Source: Bacilli bacterium
Lineage (GTDB): Bacteria; Bacillota_I; Bacilli_A; RFN20; CAG-826
Direction of reading: 5' to 3'
NCBI GenBank assembly: GCA_016302705.1
Contig: JAEDNC010000048.1
Coordinates: 1 to 6,996, forward strand
Length of the DNA: 6,996 nt
The position numbers and the translations under genes were made by a program. Positions within the stretch are counted from its first letter, which is position 1; every line of letters starts with the position of its first letter. Under the pieces are notes generated by a model, which was not told the DNA's origin, ran no database searches, and worked only from the letters and a program-made list of their open reading frames with translations. Shown here piece after piece: positions 1 to 6,522 of the stretch.

Positions 1-1
1 G

Positions 2-88
2 AACACTTACTTAGTGGGTGATTGTCTCCAAGTCGGTAACCTTAGAAGTGTTATCTGGAGAGCCTACGAAGTCGCAATGAAAATTTAA
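2..88 (+). CDS. C-terminal end of an FAD/NAD(P)-dependent oxidoreductase (partial)
   Basis: Only the last 28 codons are in the window, ending at TAA (86-88); the start lies upstream. The peptide reads NTYLVGDCLQVGNLRSV and then IWRAYEVAMKI. The hydrophobic-GDC motif followed by a small-residue/Gly-Asn turn and an amphipathic helix ending in A-x-x-I is the usual last FAD-contacting segment of two-dinucleotide-binding-domain flavoproteins. The 'VGNLRSVIW' flavour recalls the 2-enoate reductase / old-yellow-enzyme-fusion group seen in anaerobic Bacillota. Those enzymes reduce activated C=C bonds with NADH-derived electrons in the cytoplasm. It is the only gene on the + strand here, and a terminator hairpin begins within 10 nt of its stop. 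The coding call is fairly safe because of the motif and the stop-terminator arrangement; the exact subfamily and substrate cannot be told from 28 residues. Confidence 0.6.
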   Translation, partial: NTYLVGDCLQVGNLRSVIWRAYEVAMKI

Positions 89-89
89 A

Positions 90-132
90 CAAAAAAACAT
101 CGTCTAAGTAGAAATACAAGGACGATATTTTT
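90..132 (+). terminator. Rho-independent terminator, probably bidirectional (copy A)
   Basis: ATCGTC (99-104) pairs with GACGAT (121-126). The stem is extended by A-T pairs (93-97 with 128-132) across one C-A mismatch. A small inner stem GTA-GAAA-TAC (108-117) forms a GAAA tetraloop. A T5 run follows for + strand transcripts, and A7 at 91-97 gives a U7 run for minus-strand transcripts. It therefore can end both the + strand oxidoreductase mRNA and the minus-strand abiE mRNA, which stops at 197. It matches the element at 1951-1993 in inverted orientation at 39 of 43 positions. Confidence 0.8.
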
Positions 133-196
133 ATATACCTAATTATCAGTAGAACTGTTCGTTTTTGTTAAGTTATGCAGAATATATGGTATAGCA

Positions 197-1136
197 TTAT
201 CTTTTTTGAATGCTCATTATTCTCCATTTTGCCATTGGATGGTTACTTGCTCTTGTGGCGGTTGGTTCGTCAAATAAAAGATTTGGATTGTAGTTTCCCT
301 TAGAAAACTCATCTAAGTATTTTATTTCTTTAGGGTTTAACCTCAACAAGTTAGATAGATTTTTGATTACATGCTCTTTTGCTTTTTCAATATTAAAATT
401 ATTGTTCTTTTTAAGAACAGGGAGTAATTCTCTTTTTATTGCATGATAGCTAATTGCCTCAATGCTTTCAAATAACTCTTCATTGATTTTGTAAATGCCA
501 TCAAGGGATAGATAAAAAATAGCAACCTTTTTAAGAGTGCTTAAATCTAAATCATTAAGATTTTCAAACAAGCAATTGACATCATATAGATCTCTTGGTT
601 TGCTTCTATCTATCATTGCAGAAATCTTCATGCCATAAAGTTCTTCTTTTGATGGACAAATAATTTTGACTTTCTTTCCAAAATAATCAATTTCTTTGGT
701 TGTGCTTGGTAGCAAGCCAATACGATCTATAAAATTGATTTCCACTTTGATGTTGTCAGCATTGCCTGAGGCATTTGTATAGGAATATGTCCTAGAATCA
801 AGTATTGCACTTCCCCTTGATTTGTTTGACTTTGTGTAGCCGTTAAGCTCCATATATTCATCTAGTTCTTGAAGTATTATCTCTCTGTCTTTGGCAGTTT
901 TTTTCTTTGTCTAAATGTCGATGATAATCCAAATCAATATCTACAGATAAACGAATGAGATTTGTGTACACTAAATTAATAGCGGTACCACCCTTAAGAG
1001 ATAATGAATCTTTAAAAGTACTTTTGGCAAAAATGAAGTCCAATACATCAAGAAGTCTTATAACTTTCTCAATGTTATTGGCAATAAAGCCAGTTTGTTC
1101 TGCAATGCTATATATGTATTCTTTAGAATAGTTCAT
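197..1136 (-). pseudogene. abiEii: AbiEii-type nucleotidyltransferase toxin, interrupted by a frameshift
   Basis: This is the toxin half of an AbiE-type (type IV) toxin-antitoxin pair. AbiEii/MenT proteins are GTP-binding or tRNA-modifying nucleotidyltransferases that arrest growth. The N-terminal part (1136 down to 858) carries the nucleotidyltransferase signature LKGGTAINL (residues 47-55) followed by SVDIDLD (64-70). The rest is in the next frame, open from about 897 to 197. It carries the second conserved block KISAMIDRSKPRDLYDV and a family-typical basic end (HPMAKWR). Joined at the A7 tract (898-904) the protein would be about 312 aa, near the usual length of about 300. As read, translation stops at TGA 858-860. 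I chose the start at 1136 because GGAGG (1149-1145) lies 8 nt upstream; the ATG at 1154 would sit on that site. The start overlaps the abiEi stop by 14 nt, the normal AbiE arrangement. It could be a sequencing error, a phase variant or a dead toxin. Confidence 0.85.
898..904 (-). other. Frameshift site: 7-A homopolymer in abiEii
   Basis: On the coding strand the run is GAC AAA GAA AAA AAC TGC. With seven A's the frame continues as KNCQRQRDNTSRTR and stops. Removing one A gives DKEKTAKDREIILQELDEY, which flows directly into the second half (MELNGYTK...). The joined sequence has no gap or repeat, so one extra nucleotide explains the whole lesion. Confidence 0.85.
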
Positions 1137-1857
1137 TTGGCAAACCTCCATCATTTTTGACTATTAAGTTCCATTTAGATATTAATTTAGTTCTTCCTGG
1201 GGTGCAGTCTAAATACATCTTTTTAGTGCCTATTTTCGATAAACATAATTCATAAAATGATTTTGGTATCTTTTCCCCATAATATTTTTCAAATAAATAT
1301 CCGACTTTTTGATACAAAAAAGCTTTATTGTAGAATTCTAGTAATATAATAATTTTTTCAATATTGAGTTTTTGAGAGGCTTGTATTGCCATCTCAACTT
1401 CATCTAAACCACCGCCTAAATGATAATTATCTATCGAATCTATTATTGCGCGTTCCAAAGAAACGACACGAACGCCATTTTCCTTTACGCGATCAATAAT
1501 TTCTAAATTACATACACTTATTTTGGAATAATAAATGATGTCATCGAAATCAACAGGATTAACACGAACATGGGTCAAATATGTAAATTGTGAAACAAAT
1601 GATTGAGTGGCTAGTCCGTAATACTCTAAAGCATCATGATATGAAAAATAGGAATCATCAAAAAGCCTACTTGCTATTTGGAACTTGTTAGCAAACACAC
1701 CACCAGTTGATGGATCCACTAATGCATATAACCCTTTTTTAACTTGCTTAATTCGCCCACTTTTTATTGCCCGTTTCAAAAAGGAATAAAAACCGTTAGT
1801 GTTTGGATATAATGCTTTTACATCGTCGTAGGAAAATAATATTGGTAAAGTTTTCAT
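1123..1857 (-). CDS. abiEi: AbiEi-type antitoxin / transcriptional regulator
   Basis: A 244-aa cytoplasmic protein with the AbiEi layout. An N-terminal winged helix-turn-helix covers roughly residues 8-47 and ends in the characteristic wing 'KKGLYALVDP' (40-49). The antitoxin domain follows, with FSYHDALEYYGL (71-82), a SLERAIIDSI helix (133-142), GGGLDEVEMAI and KVGYLFE (184-190). It ends in the family-typical GRTKLISKWNLIV. In characterised AbiE systems (Streptococcus agalactiae) AbiEi neutralises AbiEii without a stable complex and represses its own operon by binding inverted repeats. Here it overlaps abiEii by 14 nt and is intact although the toxin is broken. No convincing Shine-Dalgarno precedes ATG 1857; only AGG lies 2 nt upstream, and a -10-like box sits close by. 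The AbiE DNA looks more AT-rich than the fic/EF-G-like operon, which would fit acquisition as a defence cassette (inference). Family assignment is strong; antiphage activity is not shown by sequence. Confidence 0.85.
   Translation of the reverse strand: MKTLPILFSYDDVKALYPNTNGFYSFLKRAIKSGRIKQVKKGLYALVDPSTGGVFANKFQIASRLFDDSYFSYHDALEYYGLATQSFVSQFTYLTHVRVNPVDFDDIIYYSKISVCNLEIIDRVKENGVRVVSLERAIIDSIDNYHLGGGLDEVEMAIQASQKLNIEKIIILLEFYNKAFLYQKVGYLFEKYYGEKIPKSFYELCLSKIGTKKMYLDCTPGRTKLISKWNLIVKNDGGLPNELF
1145..1149 (-). promoter_or_regulatory. Shine-Dalgarno for abiEii, inside abiEi
   Basis: GGAGG lies 8 nt before the ATG at 1136, within the last codons of abiEi. It decides the start in favour of MNYSKEY over the in-frame ATGs at 1154 and 1151, and indicates coupled translation of the pair. 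Confidence 0.7.
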
Positions 1858-1863
1858 ACCTAA

Positions 1864-1892
1864 ATTTAATCATAACTGTCCGTAAACGGCAA
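1864..1892 (-). promoter_or_regulatory. Candidate abiE promoter
   Basis: Two overlapping readings exist. One is TTGCCG (1892-1887), a 17-nt spacer and TTAAAT (1869-1864). The other is a better -10, TATGAT (1874-1869), without a good -35. In either case transcription would begin within about 0-6 nt of the abiEi ATG (1857), giving a leaderless or very short leader mRNA. This is pattern-based only. Confidence 0.4.
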
Positions 1893-1943
1893 GTTTTATT
1901 TATTTTTGAGAACTAAATATATCGTTGTTGCCGACAAAGTTAT
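1872..1943. promoter_or_regulatory. Candidate AbiEi operator: inverted repeats over the abiE promoter
   Basis: On the minus strand, TTGCCG-N6-GACAGTTAT runs from 1892 to 1872. On the + strand, TTGCCGACAAAGTTAT runs from 1928 to 1943. The two share TTGCCG and GACA(A)AGTTAT-like halves in opposite orientation. The first also contains the 10-bp dyad CCGTTTACGG and covers the candidate promoter. AbiEi proteins are known to autorepress through inverted repeats upstream of their operon, so the location fits; the spacing between halves differs, so the match is imperfect. Confidence 0.4.
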
Positions 1944-1950
1944 CCAAACA

Positions 1951-1993
1951 AAAACATCGTCCTTCTATTTCTAGTTAGACGATGTTTTTTATG
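1951..1993 (-). terminator. Rho-independent terminator of the fic / EF-G-like operon (copy B)
   Basis: A perfect 11-bp stem, AAAACATCGTC (1951-1961) with GACGATGTTTT (1978-1988), lies 10 nt after the EF-G-like stop (1999-2001). Minus-strand transcripts end in a U-rich tail. The apical part folds as CTA-GAAA-TAG on the minus strand. It is the near-identical inverted partner of 90-132, placed in the same sense relative to the gene it terminates. It may also work in the other direction. Confidence 0.85.
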
Positions 1994-1998
1994 TTCAA

Positions 1999-4041
1999 TT
2001 ATTCGACTTTGTTTTCGGCGATAACTTTGTCTTTTAAGAATTCTGGAAGTTCTTCATAAGCTTCGAATTCTCTATTGAAGAAGCCACTGGCTTGAGTTAA
2101 TGATTTAAGTTTGGTGACATAGTCAATAATCTCTGCTTCTGGAACAAGAGCTTCAATTTCTTGAGAGCCGTGTTCTTTCTCTTCAATATTTTGAATTCTC
2201 GCTCTTCTGGTATTTAAATCAGAGAGGATGTTTCCAGTATAGATTGTATCAGCGACAACCTTAATTCTCATAATTGGTTCTAAGATAATTGGACGGCACT
2301 TTAAGTAGGCGTCTTTAAACGCTAAGATGCCCGCCATCTTGAAGGCTTGTTCGTTAGAATCAACTGGGTGATATTTTCCATCGATTAAGACACCTTTAAC
2401 TCCAATAACTGGGAATCCTGCAAGAAGTCCACTATTTAAGGCTTCAAAGAATCCCTTTTCAACAGCAGGGAAGTAGTTTTTTGGAACTGCTCCACCAAAT
2501 ACTTCTTCAGCGAAGACATTTTCTTCTGATGGTTCAAATCTCATCTTAACGACACCATAGAATCCAGATCCACCAGATTGTTTAACGTATCTTCCATCCC
2601 CTTCTGCGGTTCCTTTAATGGATTCACGGTAGATAATCTTCATCTTTTCAGTAGTAAGAGCAATCTTATAAACGTTTTTAAGTTTATCTAATGCATAAGT
2701 GATATGGGATTCACTAACACCACCTAATAAGAGTTGTTTGGTTTCATTATTACGTTTAACTTCAAGGGCTGGGTCTTCAAGTTGCATCTTTGCTAACGCT
2801 GGTGAAAGTTTACTTTCATCATTTTTATTAGTTAAGACGATTGCTTTAAAGATAACAGCGGTTGGATATTTAACTGGTTTAAAGACTGTAATGGATTTTG
2901 GTGAAGACATTGTGTCACCAGAGCAGAATTTATCAAGTCTAGTAACCGCACAGATATCTCCGGCGATAACTTCGCTAACAGAGTTGAGGTTCTTTCCACA
3001 CATCTCATAAAGCATAGAGACTTTTTGAGTGCCTCCGTTGATATAAACTTCATCACCAACATGTAAGACACCAGAACAGACTTTAAGAATATTAATTGTT
3101 CCTGTATATGGGTCAACTACTGTTTTAAAGCAATATGCAGAGAATGGTTCATCTACGCTTGTAGGAACAATCTTTTCATTTCCATTTTCATCTTGAGCTG
3201 CAAGTGGCTTAAGGTCATTTGGATTTGGAAGGTAATTGATGAACATATTAAGTAATGTTTGAACACCAATGTTTTTAGTGGCGCTACCAACGATAAGTGG
3301 TGTGAGTTCACCGTTAAGTACTCCGATTCTTAATGAATCGCGGATTTCTTGCATGGTGAATTCTTCACCGTTAAAGAATTTCTCTAATAATTCATCGTTT
3401 GTCTTAGCGACTTCTTCAACGATTGTGTTGTGAAGTTCTAAGATTTTGGCTCTCTTATCTGGATAGATTTCTGCTTCAACGCATTCTTTTCCGTTATAGA
3501 TATGAGCTTTTAAGTCGACAGCGTTAGCAAAACCATCAAATGATTTTTCATGTCCTAATGGGTAACAGAAGGAGATAACTTCTTTACCTAATTTTTCTCT
3601 TATTTCATCTAAGACTTCTTCGAAGTTGACATCTTCTTTATCCATCTTGTTAACAAAGATAAATGTTGGGACGCCTTTTTTCTTGAGCATCTTATAGTGC
3701 TTAACAGTGCCGACTTGCACTCCAATAGAGGCATCGATTACTAAGACAGCTCCTTTAACTGCTCCGACAACTCCGATAGCCTCAGAAATAAAGTCATCAT
3801 TACCTGGGATATCGATTAAGTTAATCTTATGATCATTATATCTAAGAGGGATAACTGCTGTTTGAATAGAACTGCCACGTTTTTGTTCATCTGGTGTGTA
3901 ATCAGAAATAGTGGTCTTCTTTTCAACTTCACCCTTTTGAGGGATGAGTTTTGAAGTAAACGCGAGTGATTCTACTAAAGTAGTTTTACCACTGCTTTGA
4001 TGTCCTAAAATGACAACGTTACGGATATTTTCAGTTTTCAT
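1999..4041 (-). CDS. EF-G-like translational GTPase (EF-G paralogue)
   Basis: A 680-aa cytoplasmic GTPase with all five EF-G domains. G domain: P-loop GHQSSGKT (13-20), switch I near DYTPDEQKRGSSIQ (47-60), G3 DIPGN (77-81), G4 NKMD (131-134) and G5 GSATKN (252-257). Domain II spans about 295-380 and domain III about 390-465. Domain IV spans about 470-590 and includes the tip loop DGKYHPVDSNEQAF (554-567). Domain V is about 592-665 with YTGNILSDLNTRRARI. Canonical EF-G has RGIT and DTPGH; here they are RGSS and DIPGN, so the switch-I Thr and the catalytic His are replaced. This puts it with the EF-G-like / FusA2 group, not the housekeeping translocase. The decoding-centre loop of domain IV is retained, so ribosome binding is likely. 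The start is set by AAGGAG (4053-4048), 6 nt upstream and overlapping the fic stop. The real cellular role of such paralogues is poorly defined; tetracycline-resistance-type ribosome protection is not indicated. Confidence 0.9.
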   Translation of the reverse strand: MKTENIRNVVILGHQSSGKTTLVESLAFTSKLIPQKGEVEKKTTISDYTPDEQKRGSSIQTAVIPLRYNDHKINLIDIPGNDDFISEAIGVVGAVKGAVLVIDASIGVQVGTVKHYKMLKKKGVPTFIFVNKMDKEDVNFEEVLDEIREKLGKEVISFCYPLGHEKSFDGFANAVDLKAHIYNGKECVEAEIYPDKRAKILELHNTIVEEVAKTNDELLEKFFNGEEFTMQEIRDSLRIGVLNGELTPLIVGSATKNIGVQTLLNMFINYLPNPNDLKPLAAQDENGNEKIVPTSVDEPFSAYCFKTVVDPYTGTINILKVCSGVLHVGDEVYINGGTQKVSMLYEMCGKNLNSVSEVIAGDICAVTRLDKFCSGDTMSSPKSITVFKPVKYPTAVIFKAIVLTNKNDESKLSPALAKMQLEDPALEVKRNNETKQLLLGGVSESHITYALDKLKNVYKIALTTEKMKIIYRESIKGTAEGDGRYVKQSGGSGFYGVVKMRFEPSEENVFAEEVFGGAVPKNYFPAVEKGFFEALNSGLLAGFPVIGVKGVLIDGKYHPVDSNEQAFKMAGILAFKDAYLKCRPIILEPIMRIKVVADTIYTGNILSDLNTRRARIQNIEEKEHGSQEIEALVPEAEIIDYVTKLKSLTQASGFFNREFEAYEELPEFLKDKVIAENKVE

Positions 4042-4047
4042 ATATTA

Positions 4048-4053
4048 CTCCTT
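4048..4053 (-). promoter_or_regulatory. Shine-Dalgarno overlapping the fic stop codon
   Basis: AAGGAG lies 6 nt before the ATG at 4041 and uses the last two bases of the fic TAA (4054-4052). The Fic-to-GTPase gap is 10 nt with no room for a promoter or terminator. Co-transcription and probably translational coupling follow. Confidence 0.8.
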
Positions 4054-5089
4054 AGACCCTAAAGTATTTTGAATAACGGCCTCTAGTAATGAGTTGGATT
4101 CTTCCTTCGTCCACTAATTTGGAAAGCGCTTTTTCAATTGTCACTTTGCTATGGACATATAAGATTCTAAAGACGACGACTTTGCTAATTGGGGTAGCAG
4201 AATCAGTAACGACTTTTAAGACTTTCTCTTCTGCTGTACCTTTTTCTTCGTTTACTTCAAGGATGTAATCGAGTTTTTGATAAGCTTCTAAGATTCTCTT
4301 AAGGATAAAGGAGATGAATGGTTCATAATCATTTTCATTTGTATGCCATCCTTCACCGGATGTTTTAAATGCATCAATGTATTCGCCTAAGTGTTGTTTC
4401 ATTAAGTATGCGATAGCGAAATAATCATCGACATCATAACCATATTTCTTAAGTAAGAAGGAGAGTAATAATCTTGAGACTCTTCCATTACCATGGTTAT
4501 ATGGGTGAATACACATGAAATCAAACATAAATGTGGCAATTAATAATAATTTATTAATTTCATCATCTTTTGCACACATATTAAATTGATAAATCAAGTT
4601 ATCGAGTAAGATAACGACTTCTTCAGGAGCACTGGAGACGAAGATGGTTTTAAATGATCCGTCTGGTAAGGATTCTTGAATATAGTTCATAGAATCTTTA
4701 TAACGTCCACCAAATTCTGGGTTGTAATCTTTATAGATGTAATAGTGGAGTGTAGAAACGAAGCTGCGATCTAATGTTTGATATTTATACACTTCTTCAA
4801 TTAAATCGAGTGCGTTAGCGTAACCCTTGATCATATATTCATGTAAGTCTTTAGGTTGAGCGTTTCTATTAAAAAGAGCACTCTCACGGTCTTCAGTAAT
4901 GTAGACATTACCGATTTGGTTACTACTAACCACACCGCTACGACGTGCCATACTTTTTAACATGTCTAATTTTTTAGCCTTTTTAACAGGTAAGGTTTTA
5001 CCTTTGTAGAGCTCAATTGAATTGAGCAAAGAAACAATGTTTGGTTTGTTCATACCCAAAACAGTTCCCTTTAAGTCAAACATTTTCAT
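4052..5089 (-). CDS. Fic-domain protein with atypical active-site motif and C-terminal winged helix
   Basis: A 345-aa protein of the Fic fold, whose usual members transfer AMP or other phosphate-containing groups to protein hydroxyls. Order: an N-terminal helical region with the place of the inhibitory helix at SSNQIGN (55-61); the substrate flap near GGRYKDSMNYI (127-137); the Fic motif HPYNHGNGRVSR (195-206); GWHTNENDYEPF (248-258), which is typical of this bacterial subfamily; and a winged-helix-like end (about 288-345). The catalytic His195 and the anion-binding GNGR and Arg206 are kept. The acidic residue of HxFx(D/E)GNGR is His199, and the Glu expected in (S/T)xxxE(G/N) is Ile59. Activity may therefore be altered or lost. 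AGAGG (5103-5099), 9 nt upstream, supports the ATG at 5089. It leads the operon with the EF-G-like GTPase, which suggests, but does not prove, that the GTPase or another translation factor is its target. The winged helix hints at autoregulation. Confidence 0.9.
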   Translation of the reverse strand: MKMFDLKGTVLGMNKPNIVSLLNSIELYKGKTLPVKKAKKLDMLKSMARRSGVVSSNQIGNVYITEDRESALFNRNAQPKDLHEYMIKGYANALDLIEEVYKYQTLDRSFVSTLHYYIYKDYNPEFGGRYKDSMNYIQESLPDGSFKTIFVSSAPEEVVILLDNLIYQFNMCAKDDEINKLLLIATFMFDFMCIHPYNHGNGRVSRLLLSFLLKKYGYDVDDYFAIAYLMKQHLGEYIDAFKTSGEGWHTNENDYEPFISFILKRILEAYQKLDYILEVNEEKGTAEEKVLKVVTDSATPISKVVVFRILYVHSKVTIEKALSKLVDEGRIQLITRGRYSKYFRV

Positions 5090-5098
5090 TATGTGATA

Positions 5099-5103
5099 CC
5101 TCT
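5099..5103 (-). promoter_or_regulatory. Shine-Dalgarno for fic
   Basis: AGAGG is 9 nt before the ATG at 5089. Upstream, 5104-5201 is AT-rich. TAATAT (5110-5105) resembles a -10 box, but no well-spaced -35 is visible: TTGAAT at 5138-5133 is 22 nt away. No GC-rich terminator separates this gene from the GGDEF gene, so read-through from it is possible. Confidence 0.55.
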
Positions 5104-5201
5104 AATATTATTCTCTTATTTATTTACGAATAATTCAACTAATTCAGTAAAAATCTTTTAAAAATACTTAATTAAAAAGAAAAAATGTTTATTGAAAGAG
5201 T

Positions 5202-6404
5202 CTAACGAGGTGTAGAAAACTTTGTATTCTTTTTATTTATTTTTCTTAATTGGCTTTTAAGTTCATGCTTACGTTCGTACATTTCTCTATCTGCGCGCGT
5301 AAACACTTGAATAATAGTGGTATCTACTCCAGGAACATAATCTGACATACCAGCGGAGACAACTCCGAATTTGTTATGTTTGACATTATCGTTCATTGCG
5401 AGATTAAACCCTTTTAACATAGCATCTCTTTTTGAATAGTTATCTTTCTAAATAATAACTGTGAACTCATCTCCACCTATTCGATATATGTTAATGCCTG
5501 GGAAATATTTAGCGATGATTTTTGTTGCTTGAATGATATATTCATCTCCAGCTTCATGACCTAAAGTATCGTTTGTGTGTTTTAATTCATTTAAGTCAAA
5601 GACAGCAACAGCGAACGGACCCATGATATTGTTGTTTATTTGATTATCAATTTCTGCTTCATAATCAACATAAGCGTGCTTAGAATAGACTCCGGTAATA
5701 GGATCAATAAGGACTTTAATTTTTGCTTGATCGAGTTCGTTTTTTTGCGTTCTTCTTTCATCTTCAATAACAAATGCATGTAACGCACACACACCAAAGA
5801 GGAATCCGATAGAATACATTGGTTGAATTGGATAGATGGCTTGTAAAGCGATAGCAACCGCCATAAGGAAAGAATATAAACCAATAGTTAAACACTTTCT
5901 TTTAGAGGATTTTCTAAATGCACTTGTATACCAAACATAAATAGCAATAACTAAGAACATTATGCTTTGGATGCCACACATTACATATCTAGCAACTTGA
6001 ACGACATATTCTCCATTTTCATTAATTTCAAATAGTAGGGGTTGGAAGAAATTGAGGACTACTAAAGTAATTTGGATAGCGCATACTATTGCTCCAGTAT
6101 ATAGGACACCTCTATCTTTCTTATCACCTAAGTGATGATAAACGAATAAGCCAAATAAGAATAAGGCTGCTGAAAGCATGATATATGCAAAGTTAGAGAC
6201 ATATGTTAATGGTAATCCTAATCGTTTTTCTTGTAATATGCCCCACGCTCCATCAAAGCAGTGGAAAAGGATAACGGCAATTAAGAAGAAAAGGTAATGT
6301 TTATCACCTGAGAATCTGCTTTGTTTTCTAATATTAAGAAAAACATCGATATTTACGATGATATGAACAAAAATAGCGATAAAACTAACTAATGCGTAAA
6401 TCAT
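5202..6404 (-). pseudogene. 7-TM GGDEF (diguanylate-cyclase-like) protein, interrupted by an in-frame TAG
   Basis: Diguanylate cyclases make c-di-GMP from two GTP. The N-terminal half has seven hydrophobic segments, about residues 2-24, 36-56, 65-91, 99-120, 136-162, 169-192 and 195-213, so it is an inner-membrane sensor. After a short linker comes the GGDEF domain: DPITGVYSK (234-242), the metal/substrate region FDLNELKHTNDTLGHEAGD (269-287), and the signature RIGGDEFTVII (308-318). Codon 319 is TAG (5450-5448). The same frame continues at once with KDNYSKRDAMLKGFN and the expected end of the domain, including VVSAGMSDYVPG and FTRADREMYERK, to a TAG at 5204-5202. Undamaged it would be about 400 aa. 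As read, it yields a 318-aa protein cut within the catalytic domain, plus a possible 72-aa fragment from ATG 5420. No RxxD inhibitory site lies before GGDEF. It has its own strong promoter. It may be a pseudogene, a read-through gene or a base error; I cannot choose between them. Confidence 0.85.
5448..5450 (-). other. In-frame amber codon inside the GGDEF domain
   Basis: TAG falls four codons after the Phe of GGDEF, with no change of frame: GTT ATT ATT TAG AAA GAT AAC. Family members usually have Leu, Glu or Lys hereabouts. A single base change from TTG, GAG, AAG or CAG would create it. Confidence 0.9.
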
Positions 6405-6418
6405 AACTAGCGTTAACC

Positions 6419-6446
6419 ATTATATTATTAGATGGGTAAAAGTCAA
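6419..6446 (-). promoter_or_regulatory. Strong sigma-A-type promoter of the GGDEF gene
   Basis: TTGACT (6446-6441), a 16-nt spacer and a perfect TATAAT (6424-6419) are oriented toward the GGDEF gene. The ATG (6404) begins 15 nt after the last base of the -10 box, so the leader would be only about 8 nt. That fits the absence of any Shine-Dalgarno in front of this start. Confidence 0.7.
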
Positions 6447-6522
6447 AAGAATTAGAGCATAACCCAACTTTGAATATAACAAATAACAATAATGTATATA
6501 TTTATTATATCAATTTAATACT

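Noticed and set aside
99..126. Resemblance of the hairpin start GTCTAA to the beginning of Cas12a-type CRISPR repeats.
   Set aside because: Only two copies exist, in inverted orientation and about 1.8 kb apart, with no spacers or cas genes. Both sit directly after stop codons with U-runs, as terminators do.
895..906. A AAA AAC in the abiEii coding strand looks like a classic -1 programmed-frameshift heptamer.
   Set aside because: A -1 shift leads to LPKTER and a stop. The second half needs a +1 shift (one A fewer), so this heptamer does not explain the split; only +1 slippage or an indel would.
90..1993. AbiE cassette as an insertion sequence or transposon bounded by the inverted hairpins.
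   Set aside because: No transposase or target-site duplication is seen, and the ends are functional terminators. Kept only as a possible boundary, not called as a mobile element.
2699..3010. Open frame on the + strand within the EF-G-like gene, and another minus-strand frame at 2832-3116.
   Set aside because: Both lie wholly inside the clearly conserved EF-G-like coding sequence in other frames, without ribosome sites or recognisable domains.
5202..5450. TAG reassigned to an amino acid in this organism.
   Set aside because: The same gene ends at a second TAG (5204-5202) exactly where the GGDEF domain should end, and the other genes here contain no internal TAG. One case is not evidence for recoding.
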